Shown piece after piece: positions 1 to 10,345 of a DNA stretch of 28,896 nucleotides. The DNA lies in contig CDMY01000599.1 in NCBI GenBank assembly GCA_001179505.1, forward strand, positions 1 through 28,896, given 5' to 3'. Origin of the DNA: Vitrella brassicaformis (taxonomy: Eukaryota; Sar; Vitrellaceae). Position numbers and translations under genes: made by a program. Under the pieces are notes generated by a model. The model was given only the letters and a program-made list of their open reading frames with translations, made no database searches and had not been told where the DNA came from. Each line of letters starts with the position of its first letter. The first letter of the stretch is position 1.

Positions 1-114
1 AGGTGGAGGGGGTTGGGTGTAGTCCGATACACGCTCGCTCATCCGAAAAGGAGGAGAAACAGCCGAGAAATCACCAACTCTTGATCAGTAATTAGCGCGT
101 GTTTGAGATGTCTG

Positions 115-2030
115 ATGGCGCTGATGGCGGGAAGCGCCAGCGCGTCGACGGCCCGGCTGCCTCAGGTAAGCCGAGAGAGATGGAGAGGATGGGGTGAAGC
201 ATGGTATGAACAGATGATGTGCTGTGTGTCGTCAGGTCATGGGATGAATGGAGTGTCATCATCGCAGCACCAGCAGATGGATGCCGCCCATGACGCATCG
301 GTGGGCCGTCTGTCCCATACACCTTTGAAAGGCCTTTGTGTGGCAGCACGACTGTGTGTGTCTTGTGTGTCTGTGTGCAGGCGGCCGGCTGTAGTCTTAG
401 TTTTGAGGAGGTGCAGCGGCGCTTCTCAGTGCTGCTGGCACAAGTGACACAGGTGAGGACGCGATGACGACACACATCCACACACACAGCTCGGCCGTGT
501 GTTGCTCAGGTGGAGTGTGATGTGACGACCATTGAAGGCTCGTTCGTCGCCAATGTGGCTCCCCAGGTCAGAGCCTTCATCCCATCACCACCGCCGCCAT
601 GACTCATTCTTCTCTGTCTGTGTCGATGGCCTCAGGTGCCGTCTGTTGCCTCAAACTGGTCCACCCTCAAGAGCAGCCTCTCGGCGACCTCTGACGCCCT
701 CACCGCCATCACAGAAGGCATGGCGGCCACTCACCCACCCCAGGCCCCTCCCTCACACCCCCACCCCTCCCCGCCAGATGCCCATGCCGCCCCCACTCAA
801 ACCACTGACACTACAGCTGCCGCTGATGCCGGCACTGCGGCTCGTCGCACAGAGAATCGCCTACCGTCGGATCTCTATTGCGACCACATCGTCGGCTTCC
901 TCCCTATCAGTGACGCCATCTGCCCGGCAAGGGCGGCAAACACTTTCTATGGTACCGAGCTCGTCGATGAGAACTTTGTGCTCGGTCGCATCGACACGGA
1001 CCTCGGCCGTCGGTCTCTGCGGGGCCTCATCGACGTGCAGCGCCCGACACTTGAGTACTACACCAAGTGCGCCCATACACTCGAGTACGGCGGGGTGGTG
1101 TGGTGTGAGTGGGCCGATTTCATCCGGCTGGCTGACATCTATAAGCTGACCGACGATCTGCCTCTGATCATGTCGACAGAGTGGATGGCGCAGCACTTCC
1201 GCAGTAAGGCCGACTTCCACTCGATGCCCGCGGCACTCCGCCAGTACAGCACATTCGGCCACCTTCTCAACTACAAGGGCACCAGTCTGGCGCTCACAAA
1301 GCTGGATGAGGCCGATGATGGCGGTGAGGGCAAAAAGGACAAAGAGGAGGCCGAGCCAATGGAGGAGGATGACGGTGGGGAAGGACAGGGCAATGGGGAC
1401 GGAGAGGAGGACAGGGAAGGAGAGGGCGGTGGGAGCGGGCAGATGGACGAGCCGATGGAGGGGGAGGGGGAGAAGGAGGATGGGCAGCGGTACCGCATCG
1501 GAGTCGGCGAGCACCAGTGGGAGTTCGAGACGGTGCCGCTGTCCGGCCTTCCTCCCCGCCATCCCTTCCGCCGCACATACGACCCCCACAACCCGCCCAT
1601 CCGCTACCTTGCCCGCTACCGCCATGGCTTGCTCTTCCCCTCGTTCACGGCCTTCATCCGACGGATGGTGTTGGCGGCCTGGTGTGGCCAAGAGGGGGTG
1701 GGCGAGAAGCGGGCATTTCGGGTGGGGAGGGTGGACGGCGGCGATGAGCGCTATCAGAAGCTGCTGACCGGCACTATCGAGGACCTCACCACCATCGACC
1801 TCATCTTGGAGACGAATGACGAGCGGGTGCGACAGATCGTGCTCAAGGGCATGAAGGAGGGCGACAGCATCGCTGCCCGCCTGTTGCTTGGCAATGGCTA
1901 CATCGAGCTCTACACGAACGAGGCAAGGATCGAGGGCCAGGAGAGGCTGCCTGACCGATTCCCCATCGCGATGTCCCTGGTCCGCCCTCTGCTGACCAAA
2001 CACGGACTCGCCCACCTCATACCGCAGTAG
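115..2030 (+). CDS. F-box-like paralogous family protein, copy 1 (unrecognised function)
   Basis: Four-exon model: 115-165, 381-452, 510-566 and 636-2030, all joined in phase 0, giving about 524 residues. I do not recognise a named family. After a Pro/Thr/Ala-rich stretch, the segment starting LPSDLY with FLPISDAICPAR (about residues 136-155) has the spacing of an F-box (LPxDL...FLP..D), which suggests a ubiquitin-ligase adaptor; this is inference. A conserved core follows, with the motifs LEYGGVVWCEW, DFIRLADIYKL and LRQYSTFGHLLNYKGTSLAL. An acidic Glu/Asp/Gly/Lys-rich insert (bases about 1310-1480) separates this from a C-terminal core with TYDPHNPPIRY, LKGMKEGDS and the ending HLIPQ. Two paralogs and a pseudogene lie downstream. 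The start is uncertain: ATG 108 gives an N-terminus like copy 2 (MSDGADGGKRQR) but is one base out of phase with exon 2, whereas ATG 115 is in phase. Confidence 0.75.
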
Positions 2031-2386
2031 AGACGACCAGACAGGTGAGCCGGGGGGAGGCAAACAGGCAGTGCCACACATGGTGGTCTGTGTGTGTGTG
2101 TGTGTGTGTGATGGTGTGCAGGTTGATTTCTTCCGAGTGTTGGCTGAGACTCTCAAGTAGATTTGCTGGATGGACGGCCTATCGAGTGTTAGCTGACGTG
2201 CGTGATCCATGTCTGTGTGAGAGGTGCATGACTCGCCTCTCCCAACTTAATTGATTGATCACTGCATGGAAGTGTCACTCACTCAGTCCATAGCCACACA
2301 GCTGTCCTATCAGCCAACCCCCTAGCCGCGCACCCATCGCTTCCACAACACCAAGCTGGTGTCACAGAGCTCCCTCCCCACCCTCA
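2031..2386. other. Convergent 3' regions; 3'UTR intron of copy 1
   Basis: There is no gene between the convergent stops of copy 1 and the minus-strand gene. Fourteen bases after the copy 1 stop lies a donor (GTGAGCCG, from 2045), and a matching acceptor (GTGTGCAG) ends at 2121, so a 3'UTR intron is likely. Copy 2 has the same arrangement after its stop. The rest is CA-rich sequence with no further signal. Confidence 0.5.
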
Positions 2387-5126
2387 TCACACAGTAATTG
2401 TGCACCGCACCCCGCCTCCACCAAAACAACTCAACCAGGTCATGGCCACGGTGCCTGCCACACAACACACACATAACCCATTAACTAAGGAATGGCGACT
2501 TCCTCCCCCTCGCTCCACCCCCCCAGCTGACCTGATTGGATGGGATTCACTGCCATGGTTGGTGCTGCGGCGGGCCGGGAAGCAGAGGCCTCACACCTGC
2601 CGCCTGCAGGGCCTGCATCAGATGCGCCACGGCCGCCGGGTCCATCGATGAATCTGCCACACGATAATCACCAGCAGAGAGGAGAGAGAGATGGGTGGGG
2701 TGCCCTCGTCTGTGTCGGCTACTGCGCTGCCCTCATTACATACTTGATGCAGGTGGCTGTGAAGGCTGTGGGGGCTGTGGGGGCCTGGCCGATAATCCGG
2801 ATGAGTCGGTAGGCGGCTTGGTCTCACCCTCTTCGTCGTAGGACGAGAAGAACTCTGTCCAGTTGGACCGATCTGAGACAGACAGATAAACACACAGACA
2901 CACAGATGCCGATGGTATGCTACTGCCGTCCCATTCCTCCAGCTCACCAGGCATAGCGACGGCCCCTTCAGCCGCCTTGCCAGCAGCCCGGCCTCCTCCT
3001 TCGCTCCCCGTGTCTGTGCTCCTCTTGGCCCCGTCCGTCGTGAGCAACGGAGGCTTAGAGACCACAGGCGCACCCACCCTCACTGGGGCCGCTGCAGCCG
3101 CAGCAGCATGCTGCTGCTGCTGCGGTTGGTGCACCACTGCCGCCCTAACAGCCGACACGTCACTGCCCCCACCCTGACCCTGCGCCGGCCCGTCTGAGCG
3201 AGGCATTGGCGGCTTGTCCTCGAACTTCATCGGTGGTCGCTGGAAGGCCCCTTGAGGCGGTCTTTCGATCAGTGGAGGACCGCCATTGTTGCTGTAGGGC
3301 TTGGCGAAGTGCGTGTGAGGGGGCGGCCGTGCGTAGGGGTCATGCATCATGGACGGAGGGGGGCGGGGGGGTCCCTCGTAGGCCTCCCGTCGGCCGTTGA
3401 AGCGCCCACCGCCGTACGGACGGAACAAGGGGCCATCTGTCAGAAGAAGGGACACACCAAACATGAATGAATGACGATCCAGGTGGGAGATGGGCTCGCT
3501 GTCCATCCGTACGTACCATCTGGTGGGCACAGGGGTGGACGAAACTCGCCGCTCATCGGAGGGCCGCGGGGAGGCCTCCTGCAACACAAGGACGGGACGT
3601 TGCTGCCAAAGAGTCTCGCCTTTCCCCCGTCGCTTACCCATAAGGATCTGGTGGGTAGAATATCGGTGGTGGGCCGTACCCACCACCCGGACCCTGACAA
3701 AAAACAACCAACCGACTCAGCCAAGCCAACCAGATACACTCGTTCGTCCATCGGCCGGCCGTCGATCCCCTCCTGCTTACAGGTCTGTAGAAATGTGGGT
3801 CCATCGGGCCTCTGGGCGGGCCAAGGTACTCGCCTCGAAACGGTCGCGGCCCCGGCGGCCGCATGAACGGCGGTGGGGGTCCGTCATGGACAAACCGATC
3901 GTCCTGACAAACAAACAGGCGGGAAGAGAGGAGCATACATCCCAATGAGTCAGTGAATCTGTGCAGGAGGTTTTCCGGGTTTCCATCCTCTCTGCATATG
4001 AACGTAGTTACCTCTGCTTCATGTCTGTGTCTGTGTGGTCTTGGTCCTCTGAAGGAACCGCCGCCGCCACCACGGAAAGGCGGAGGGCCCGGCCTACACC
4101 CACCACCACCATTCCCGTGTGGCTCACAGAGTGTCAGACTGCCTGCCTGTCTGTCTGTCTGCCCGGCGTCTCTTCAGCCACAGTGAGCGTGTACCTGAAT
4201 CGCCGGCCGTTGTGTGGCCTGTCGTCCCTCCAGTCGTGGCGAGGACGGTCACGGTCGCGAGACCTGAAAAGGGATGACATTCAGGCAGGCAGGCAGGCAG
4301 GCATCAGAGTGAGAGATGTGGTGGGTGCCCCGCGTGTGAGCTGAGCTACCTGGATCGATGATCTCTCCTCCTCTCCCACCAGTCGCCCGAGCGATGGTCA
4401 TCCCTGCAGTGCACACACATCCATCCACACACTCACTCACGGACGACGATCATCAAGAAGACGTCACATCTGTCGCATCACATGCATCTCTTACACACCT
4501 GTCCCATTTGCCCGTGTGCTTCTGGGGTGCACCATGGTCACGGCGATGCCTATCAGACCTCCTGGCCAGACAGACAGACAGACAAACACTCACACACGAT
4601 ATTGCATGTGTACCTCCGTTGGTCGAGGTCAGGTGCGACTTTCTCTGCCGAATCGCGCTGTGCCGCTTTTTCTTTTCCGTCTGCATCATTGGTGTCGGTT
4701 GGCGTCCCCATGTGTTGTCGTTTGTCCCGCTCCCTCTCCATCCTGCCGATTTCCTGGTCCTCGTGCAGACCCACATCAGCCTGGCGCACACGACGCTTCC
4801 GGCCAAACTCATCCGTGATGGTCACCATCTGACATACACACAGTCAGACACACCGACAGGCAGACAGACAGACAGACAGCATACAGAACACGCCACTTCT
4901 ATGCGTGTAATACCTGCTCATCTGTATCATCACCGTCTTGACTTGTTTCTTTTGCGTCGTTGCTGTTGCCTGCTTGTTCGCCGTCCTTGGCATGAGTCAC
5001 CGCCCCGTTCTGGGCCGCCTCGGGGCACTCTTGATCTCCAGCTGGCTCGGTGACGTTGGTCGGGGCTGCATTTTTCCCTCCATTTTCAATCGGATCTCCG
5101 CTCTCGGGCTCGTCCTGCTCCATCAT
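2387..5126 (-). CDS. Pro/Arg/Gly-rich SR/RGG-like protein
   Basis: Read on the minus strand, 13 exons stay in frame: 5126-4914, 4828-4614, 4403-4350, 4263-4195, 4093-4012, 3903-3781, 3693-3638, 3578-3517, 3436-2924, 2872-2744, 2653-2597, 2564-2532 and 2454-2387, about 557 residues. The N-terminus is acidic (MMEQDEPESGD). It is followed by DEFGRKRR, an Arg/Asp/His-rich SR-like stretch (RSRDRDRPRHDW), then RGG/PPG-rich sequence (FRGGGGGSFRG, GPPPPFMRPPGPRP), a Gln/Ala run (QPQQQQH plus seven Ala), the segment NWTEFFSSYDEEG and a PPQPPQP stretch. No RRM, KH or zinc finger is visible. Composition suggests a nuclear RNA-binding or splicing-associated protein, which is inference. I chose the MM start at 5126 because a start at 5282 would overlap the divergent FUN14 gene. 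The last two small exons are the least certain part. Confidence 0.65.
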
Positions 5127-5237
5127 GCTTTGCCACGGCGCTGTTTCTGTCTTTCCAAGACGAGCGATCCGTCTGCAAGCTTGGCGCGCAGAGTCGCTCT
5201 GCCCCGTTCCCTCTGCTCCAGCACCTCGTTGGTTGTC
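5127..5237. promoter_or_regulatory. Shared divergent promoter interval
   Basis: Only about 110 bp separate the chosen ATG of the minus-strand SR/RGG-like gene from the ATG of the FUN14 gene. Both genes must start transcription in or beside this interval, possibly with overlapping 5'UTRs. I see no TATA box. The interval stays open in the upstream minus-strand frame, so a longer minus-strand N-terminus starting at 5282 remains possible. Confidence 0.45.
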
Positions 5238-5904
5238 ATGCAGATCTGTGTCGCCTTCGTCTGCATGGCCCTGATCTCTCATGTGTCAGCCCTGTTCCCG
5301 CCCATAAGAGCGGTTGAAGGCCTCACCAACAGCATCGTCATCGACGCGGGCGACCAGCCCATGGAGCCCAAGCTCTTCTTCTCGCAGAAGCACCACGACA
5401 TCGACAGGAGGCAGCAACGCAGACAAACGCGACGTTTCTCTCTCGCCGCTTTGTCGAGGGCGCTGTGCAGCAGGGACGGCAGGACGGTGCTGCGGCCCGA
5501 GTGCCCGCCGCGCAGAGGCAGCAGCCGTGGTGCGGGCTGGAGGCTGTGCTCGACGCCGCCTCAGCGAGACCCATCGCTGAGCGGCAAGCTGAGAGAGTAT
5601 GCGAAGGAGGTGGTGAATGTGCGGAGTATGGGCGAGTGGACGAGGCTGAATGAACGCTACTTCGACGCGCCGGCGCTGCACCTGGAAAAGGTGAGGCGCA
5701 TGTCAGTGAGGAGGGCGGAAGAGGGCGTGGCAAGCACCACATTGTGGTGCGGTTTGTGTGCTTTGTGTGTGCAGGTCGGCATGGGGACGGTGTTTGGGTA
5801 TCTGAGTGGGTATGCCGTCAAGAACGCCCTCAAGGTGTCGGCTTTGCTTGTCGGGTAAGGAGATGGGCAGCGGACAGACAGATGAGCAGGCCAGCAAGCA
5901 TCAT

Positions 5905-5938
<34 letters not shown>

Positions 5939-6345
5939 GATCAGTGCGAGCTTCATCGGTCTGCAGCTGCTGGCCCACCAGGGCTACATCACCATCGACT
6001 GGGACAGGGCGGAGCGCGACTTCAACAGCCTCTTCGATAGAGACCAGGACGGCCGCATATCCTCACAAGGTGCGGCGAACGATCACACATACTGCTCGGT
6101 GGCATCACCACTTTCATCAGCTCTCTCTCTCTCTCTCTCTCTGCGTGTGTGTTGGGTGGGTGTCCTTCTACGCAGACGTACGTGACCTGTTCGGCAGGCT
6201 GGGCAGCTTCCTCTCGTATGGCCTTCCAAGTGAGACCACCGCAGCATCGCCACTTCACGTGTGTGCGTCATGTCCATTGCCTGTGCGTCATACTGCAGGC
6301 GCTTCTGGCTTCGGCGTCGGCTTTTACCTCGCCCTCAAGTCATAG
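5238..6345 (+). CDS. FUN14 domain-containing membrane protein with N-terminal signal sequence and EF-hand-like loop
   Basis: Five exons (5238-5690, 5775-5854, 5945-6069, 6176-6229, 6299-6345) give 252 residues. The N-terminus MQICVAFVCMALISHVSA is a strong signal peptide. It is followed by LFPP and a long basic, Arg/Ser-rich region (RRQQRRQTRRFSLAAL), the layout of a bipartite leader for a complex plastid. The FUN14 core starts at the second exon: GYLSGYAVKNALKVSALLVGAS, then the family signature LLAHQGYITIDWDR, and the closing hydrophobic helix SGFGVGFYLALKS. FUN14 proteins are small proteins of mitochondrial or plastid membranes; animal FUNDC1 is a mitophagy receptor, but no LIR motif is evident here. 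Inserted between the HQGY helix and the last helix is FDRDQDGRISSQDVRDLF, a good EF-hand loop (D-x-D-x-D-G-x-I), which suggests calcium sensing. Confidence 0.9.
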
Positions 6346-6959
6346 CTAGATAGCCACGAGCAACAATCCGATAATGTGATGTGCAAGACAGTATGAGACG
6401 GGTCTGTCGTGTATAGAAACGAGTGGCTTAGTGAGTGGGTGTCATCCATCGTTTGTGGGGGTGTTTCCTGCCAGTCCGATCGCCAACGCCGCCGCCATTC
6501 TTGTCACTTTAGCTGCACATCGGCTCCAGTGGCGACGATGGCGGCGGCGGCGACGATCGGCAGGCAGGGAGTGACCCGAGCAGACGTCAGCTAAGTGGGA
6601 GGGCCGGTGAGAAAGGTCCTCTGACAGTCAGTGTTTTTTGTGTGTATCGCTCACTTATTTCTGTGTACGATAGGATAGGTATGTAAGCATTGGATGAATG
6701 GGCGGACGAATGGAATGGGCGGATGGGTCTCTTCTGCTTCCATGGCCAGCCAGTGCGTGTGTTGTGTCTGATTCGCGCCGCGCTCTCTCTCTGTTAGTGC
6801 TGTCTGTGTTTTGTTGTCTATGCAATTGCATCCATCGCAGACATCAGCTGCTGATGTCTTCATTCTCTTCATCATATGCCCCGTCTCGTCTGTGTGTCCG
6901 TCGGTGTGTCTTTCGGCGGCCCGTCCGCAGCTGCCTCACGCAGTATCGGTGTTGAACCA

Positions 6960-7575
6960 GTGTCTGTCTGTCTGTCTGTCTGGGAGGGCCAGCCAAGTCA
7001 GTCAGTGTCGTATGTTCACAAACAGACAGACAGACACGCGTATGTGTGTAAATGGGATGATGGAATGGCATGTGTGGATCGAATCAAGGAGTGAGCCGCT
7101 CACCAAGACACACCCACCCCACCCCACCCCACCGACCAGTCAGCAACATATCACGGCACGAGAGAGACAAGGCCTAGGCGGCATTGCAACCGGGCCTTTT
7201 GTGCCGCTCGCGCTCGTTGTTCATGTGTGCGTCAGAAATGAATACACACAGCGTCCTCTCTGGCTGTGCGTGTGATCGCATACAGGCGATCGCTTCTCAG
7301 TTGTGGCTGCCGGATGACTCGATCATGTTCCGTCCAGGTCAAGTGGCCGGCACATGGTCAAGTCCGTAGGGCGACTAAACAGCTAGAGAGGGAAGGCCTA
7401 TAACACACGCACACACACGCATAGAGAGAGGTTGGGACGTCCACCCCCGCGCGCACACAACAATGCGATAAATCTCTCACTCACTCACTCACTCACACAC
7501 ACAGACACATACGTCGGCAGAAAGTGATCTGCCGTCGTCAAGATGCAAAACCGCACGGCGGCACTCGCTGTTCTG
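6960..7575 (+). repeat. Collinear duplicated block, copy A
   Basis: Landmarks in order: a CTGT tract, then TGTCGTATG, a CAGACA tract, TGTGTAAATGG with GGAATGG, GAGCCGCT, CACCAA, CCAGTCAGCA, GAGAGGGAAGGCCTA, and ATGCAAAACCGCAC followed by GGCGGC. The same landmarks occur in the same order at 8190-8745, diverged and with different microsatellite lengths. Confidence 0.6.
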
Positions 7576-8189
7576 CCTGGGAAAAACTGTCGCCTCATGT
7601 CTCTGGGGATGTTACTTTCGAGCGTCGTCCGGCAGACGGGCGACTGATGAGTGAATGGCAAGAAACTCAGGTAGGCAGTGATCCATCGACTGCGTACACG
7701 ATAAAGACATGCACATCGGCGGACACGTAGAAAGTGTGAGGGAGGCATGCAACACTCTCTGGCCCGAAAAAGAGCGGCCTCACTTCCATGCACTCGCCCG
7801 TCTGTCTGGTGCACCCGCCCGCCCCGAACCAGGCAGCGATCGATCGAGTGACTACCACACACCGCGAGGAGACATCCAGGCAGAAGACACGGACACTCCC
7901 ACTCACACGCACCCCGTCTCGCTCAGCAGCCCGCTACAGGCAGGGGGCGGCGAGAGGTCCCTTCAACAGTCCACACGCACACCACACACACGTGATGACA
8001 CGCGGACACCGGACAGCGCCTTGAAAGTGTATGTGATGTGATGGAATGGAACGGAGCAAAGACCATCGGGGGATCACCAGCGGTTAAGTACAACGCAGAG
8101 TGACAATATACAAACAAGAAAGGCAGGCGACGACACACAGGCTGGATGTGTCGCGTGTTGGCCTCTCCCCTGTGTCTTTCGGCCAGCCA

Positions 8190-8745
8190 CCTGTCTATCT
8201 GTCTGTCTGTCTGTCTTATACCAGTGAGTGTCGTATGCACACAGACACATACGTACATCCATACATCCATACATATATACATGTGTATAAATGGCATGGA
8301 ATGGAATGAACCACTGAGCCGCTTCCCTCACCAAAGCACACACACGCCACCCACCAGTCAGCGTTACAGCACAGAACAAGATGGACAACATAGCAATCGC
8401 CAACACGAAAGACGCGCCAGAGATTATTAAGTGAGTCAGTCAGTCAGAGAGAGGGAGAGAAGGCCTACTATACGGACGAAAAAAAAAAAACAGACATGGC
8501 GTCGTTTGCCTGGCCATACCGCCACTACGACACTGATAGATACGCGTGTACGTCATTCCGAAACACAGACAGACAGACAGACAGACAGACGGGCACGCCA
8601 CACACAGAGAGACCTGGACTTCATGTGTGTGTGAGAGAGGCGATCTCTGCGACCTCTCGGCTCTCTCTCTCTCTCTCTCTCTGATGTACATTTATCAGCT
8701 GAAATGTATGCAAAACCGCACAGCGGCCCTCACTGCCGGGGAGAA
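8190..8745 (+). repeat. Collinear duplicated block, copy B
   Basis: This is the partner of 6960-7575. It starts with a CTGT tract and TGTCGTATG, continues through GTGTATAAATGGCATGGAATGG, GAGCCGCT, CCACCAGTCAGC and AGAAGGCCTACTATA, and ends at ATGCAAAACCGCACAGCGG. It is in direct orientation, about 1.2 kb from copy A. It contains its own expanded CAGA (about 8565-8590) and CT (about 8662-8682) tracts. No coding function is evident. Confidence 0.6.
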
Positions 8746-9107
8746 CCGACGTGTCAGCAGACGTCATTGCTCCGTGTGCAGCCATGAGCGTGTGTGTGTA
8801 GGGGGTCCGACACATGACAGACAACACACACACATGGCCACGCACAGGAGCAAACCGTCTGTCGTCTGTCGCAGTGAGTGTCAGTGAGTCAGTCAGTCAG
8901 TGAGTGGGTCGGCAGATACACCCCTCACTCCAGTATGTATGTATATGGGTGTGTGTATGGGTGTGGTGTGGTGTGGTGTGGTACATGGTGTGGTCAGTTG
9001 GTGCCCTCGCCGCCGGAGACGCCCTGGCCCTCCTCGCCTGAGCCCTGCTTCTCGGCCATCCACCCTTACACCACCGTGACCTGGCCGTCGTCGGTGTCGG
9101 CCGGCTC

Positions 9108-10108
9108 TTATTGGTCGTAGCCATAATTGCTGTCCGAGGCGGTGTCGGCCGACTCTGGTGCTTCGACGACCCAATTGTCGTCATCGTCATCGTCATTGTC
9201 GGTGTCGGCCGGCTCTGTCAGCTGTGCGTCATCGCGTATGTAGGTTTCGCCCAGCTGCCGGAGCAGCTCTTCGGTTAGTCTCGGTGGGGTGGTCCCGGCG
9301 TCGTGGTAGGGCGATATGATACTGAGCCAACACACATCACAAAGAGTGAGCGCAGGTGTGTGTGACATGTCCGATCGCTCACTCACCTGATCCGGAGTCT
9401 CTCTTTGTCGTGGTGGTGCGCGCGCTCCTGTGCGGTGGTGTGGAAGAGCGCCTCGACGGCCGCCTCGCACGCATCCGCAGGGGTGACCACCGTGGTCCCT
9501 GCATCACCGTTGGCCAGAAGCTGTTGCTTGAAGTCGTGTTGCTTGGAGGGCCCGAGCAAGAGCGTCTCGGGCACGGCGACGACGATGACGTCGGGCTTCC
9601 AGTTCTCAGTCACCAGCGAGACCGCCGCCTTGATATCTACACGCGCGCACACACACACACAAACGCAGACAACTAATCACGTGTTCAGCGTGTGCGCGTG
9701 TCCCTGAAAGCGCCCACCGTTTTCTGCGGGCAGAGCGGTCAGTGTGACCTTCTGCACACCGAGGTCCGGCAGGAGAGTGGGGATGCTGACCACACCCAAT
9801 TTCTTCAGGATGTCCTGGTACGCTGAAGGAAGTCGCACGACACACACGCACACACGGACACACATCCCGTCCAGCCACACAGAACACAACACCGCGGTGC
9901 ATGTCTCGCTGGGGACCTGCCGACGCCGTGTCGTGGACTGTGACATCGGGATGATCCTGGTACTTGGCCAACCTGCATGAGCAAGCAGCACCACACGCAC
10001 TCTGTCGCATGCCCCTCCGCCCCCTTCTCTCTCGCTGAGTGCCCTGACTGCCTTCCTGGCGGCATGCATGTTCCTCGCTCACTCGATGATAGCAATCTTC
10101 TTCGTCAT
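9108..10108 (-). CDS. Unrecognised protein with acidic C-terminal tail
   Basis: Minus-strand exons 10108-10083, 9972-9917, 9822-9718, 9636-9387 and 9321-9108 join without a stop into 216 residues. The N-terminus MTKKIAIIE reads like the first strand of a Rossmann-like fold. The middle has NWKPDVIVVAVPETLLLGPSK and TTVVTPADACEAAVEALF, consistent with an alternating alpha/beta enzyme-like domain; a distant Asp/Glu-racemase-like fold is conceivable but I cannot support it. The tail holds a run of Asp residues (DNDDDDDDNW), two SADT/PADT segments, and ends NYGYDQ. I do not recognise a family. The first coding exon is only 26 nt and the start could lie further upstream. Neighbour copy 2 is divergent, 237 bp away. 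Confidence 0.7.
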
Positions 10109-10345
10109 CTTGGAGCCCCTCGCTGACGACAACAGCAAATACCGGCCGACGAGATCTGAGAGGCCCAATAACAGACGCTCTGGCACGGAAGGCTCGGGTG
10201 CTTCGAGACGCCAGGGACAGGCCGACGACAGGACTACCGCGCTAGGGTGCTTCGTCAAACCGCTGCCTTCGAGACGCTTCGAGTCGCGTTAAACACAATA
10301 AGCAAGGGGAGGCGGGGTTCTCATCGAGTAGCTCTGGTTTTGAGC
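10109..10345. promoter_or_regulatory. Divergent upstream interval
   Basis: This 237 bp interval separates the start of the minus-strand gene from the start of family copy 2. It contains three related short units, GTGCTTCGAGACGC, GTGCTTCGTCAAAC and CTTCGAGACGCTTCGAG, between about 10197 and 10286. These could be a binding-site cluster, but function is not shown. Confidence 0.35.

Larger units (their letters stand above)
6346..9107. other. Long interval without a supportable gene, rich in microsatellites
   Basis: Across about 2.8 kb I find no frame with exon-like codon structure and no recognisable peptide. The content is tracts of CTGT/CAGA, CT, CA, GTGTG and GGAATG-like units plus a duplicated block listed separately. 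Small open stretches occur, for example at 6538-6594 (Ala-rich start) and 7285-7336 (flanked by AG and GT), but neither joins to other exons. No tRNA or rRNA fold was noticed by eye. Confidence 0.6.

Noticed and set aside
861-2210. Long open frame on the minus strand opposite copy 1 (and similar ones opposite copies 2 and 3)
   Set aside because: These are mirror frames of the GC-rich conserved exon. They recur only because the paralogs share the coding strand, and splice signals and family conservation support the other strand.
2744-2872. WW domain suggested by NWTEFFSSYDEEG
   Set aside because: The second aromatic pair and the closing Trp-Pro of a WW domain are absent in the spliced frame.
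4938-5237. Upstream extension of the FUN14 frame
   Set aside because: The open frame continues upstream only from non-ATG or poorly placed codons. It overlaps the first exon of the divergent gene, and the ATG at 5238 starts a good signal peptide.
7285-7336. Possible isolated exon (AIASQLWLPDDSIMF) between AG and GT
   Set aside because: It has an exon-like look, but no partner exon in a compatible phase was found within the gene-free interval.
8565-8590. CAGA repeat considered as a CRISPR or telomere-like array
   Set aside because: It is a plain tetranucleotide microsatellite without unique spacers, in a eukaryotic intergenic region.
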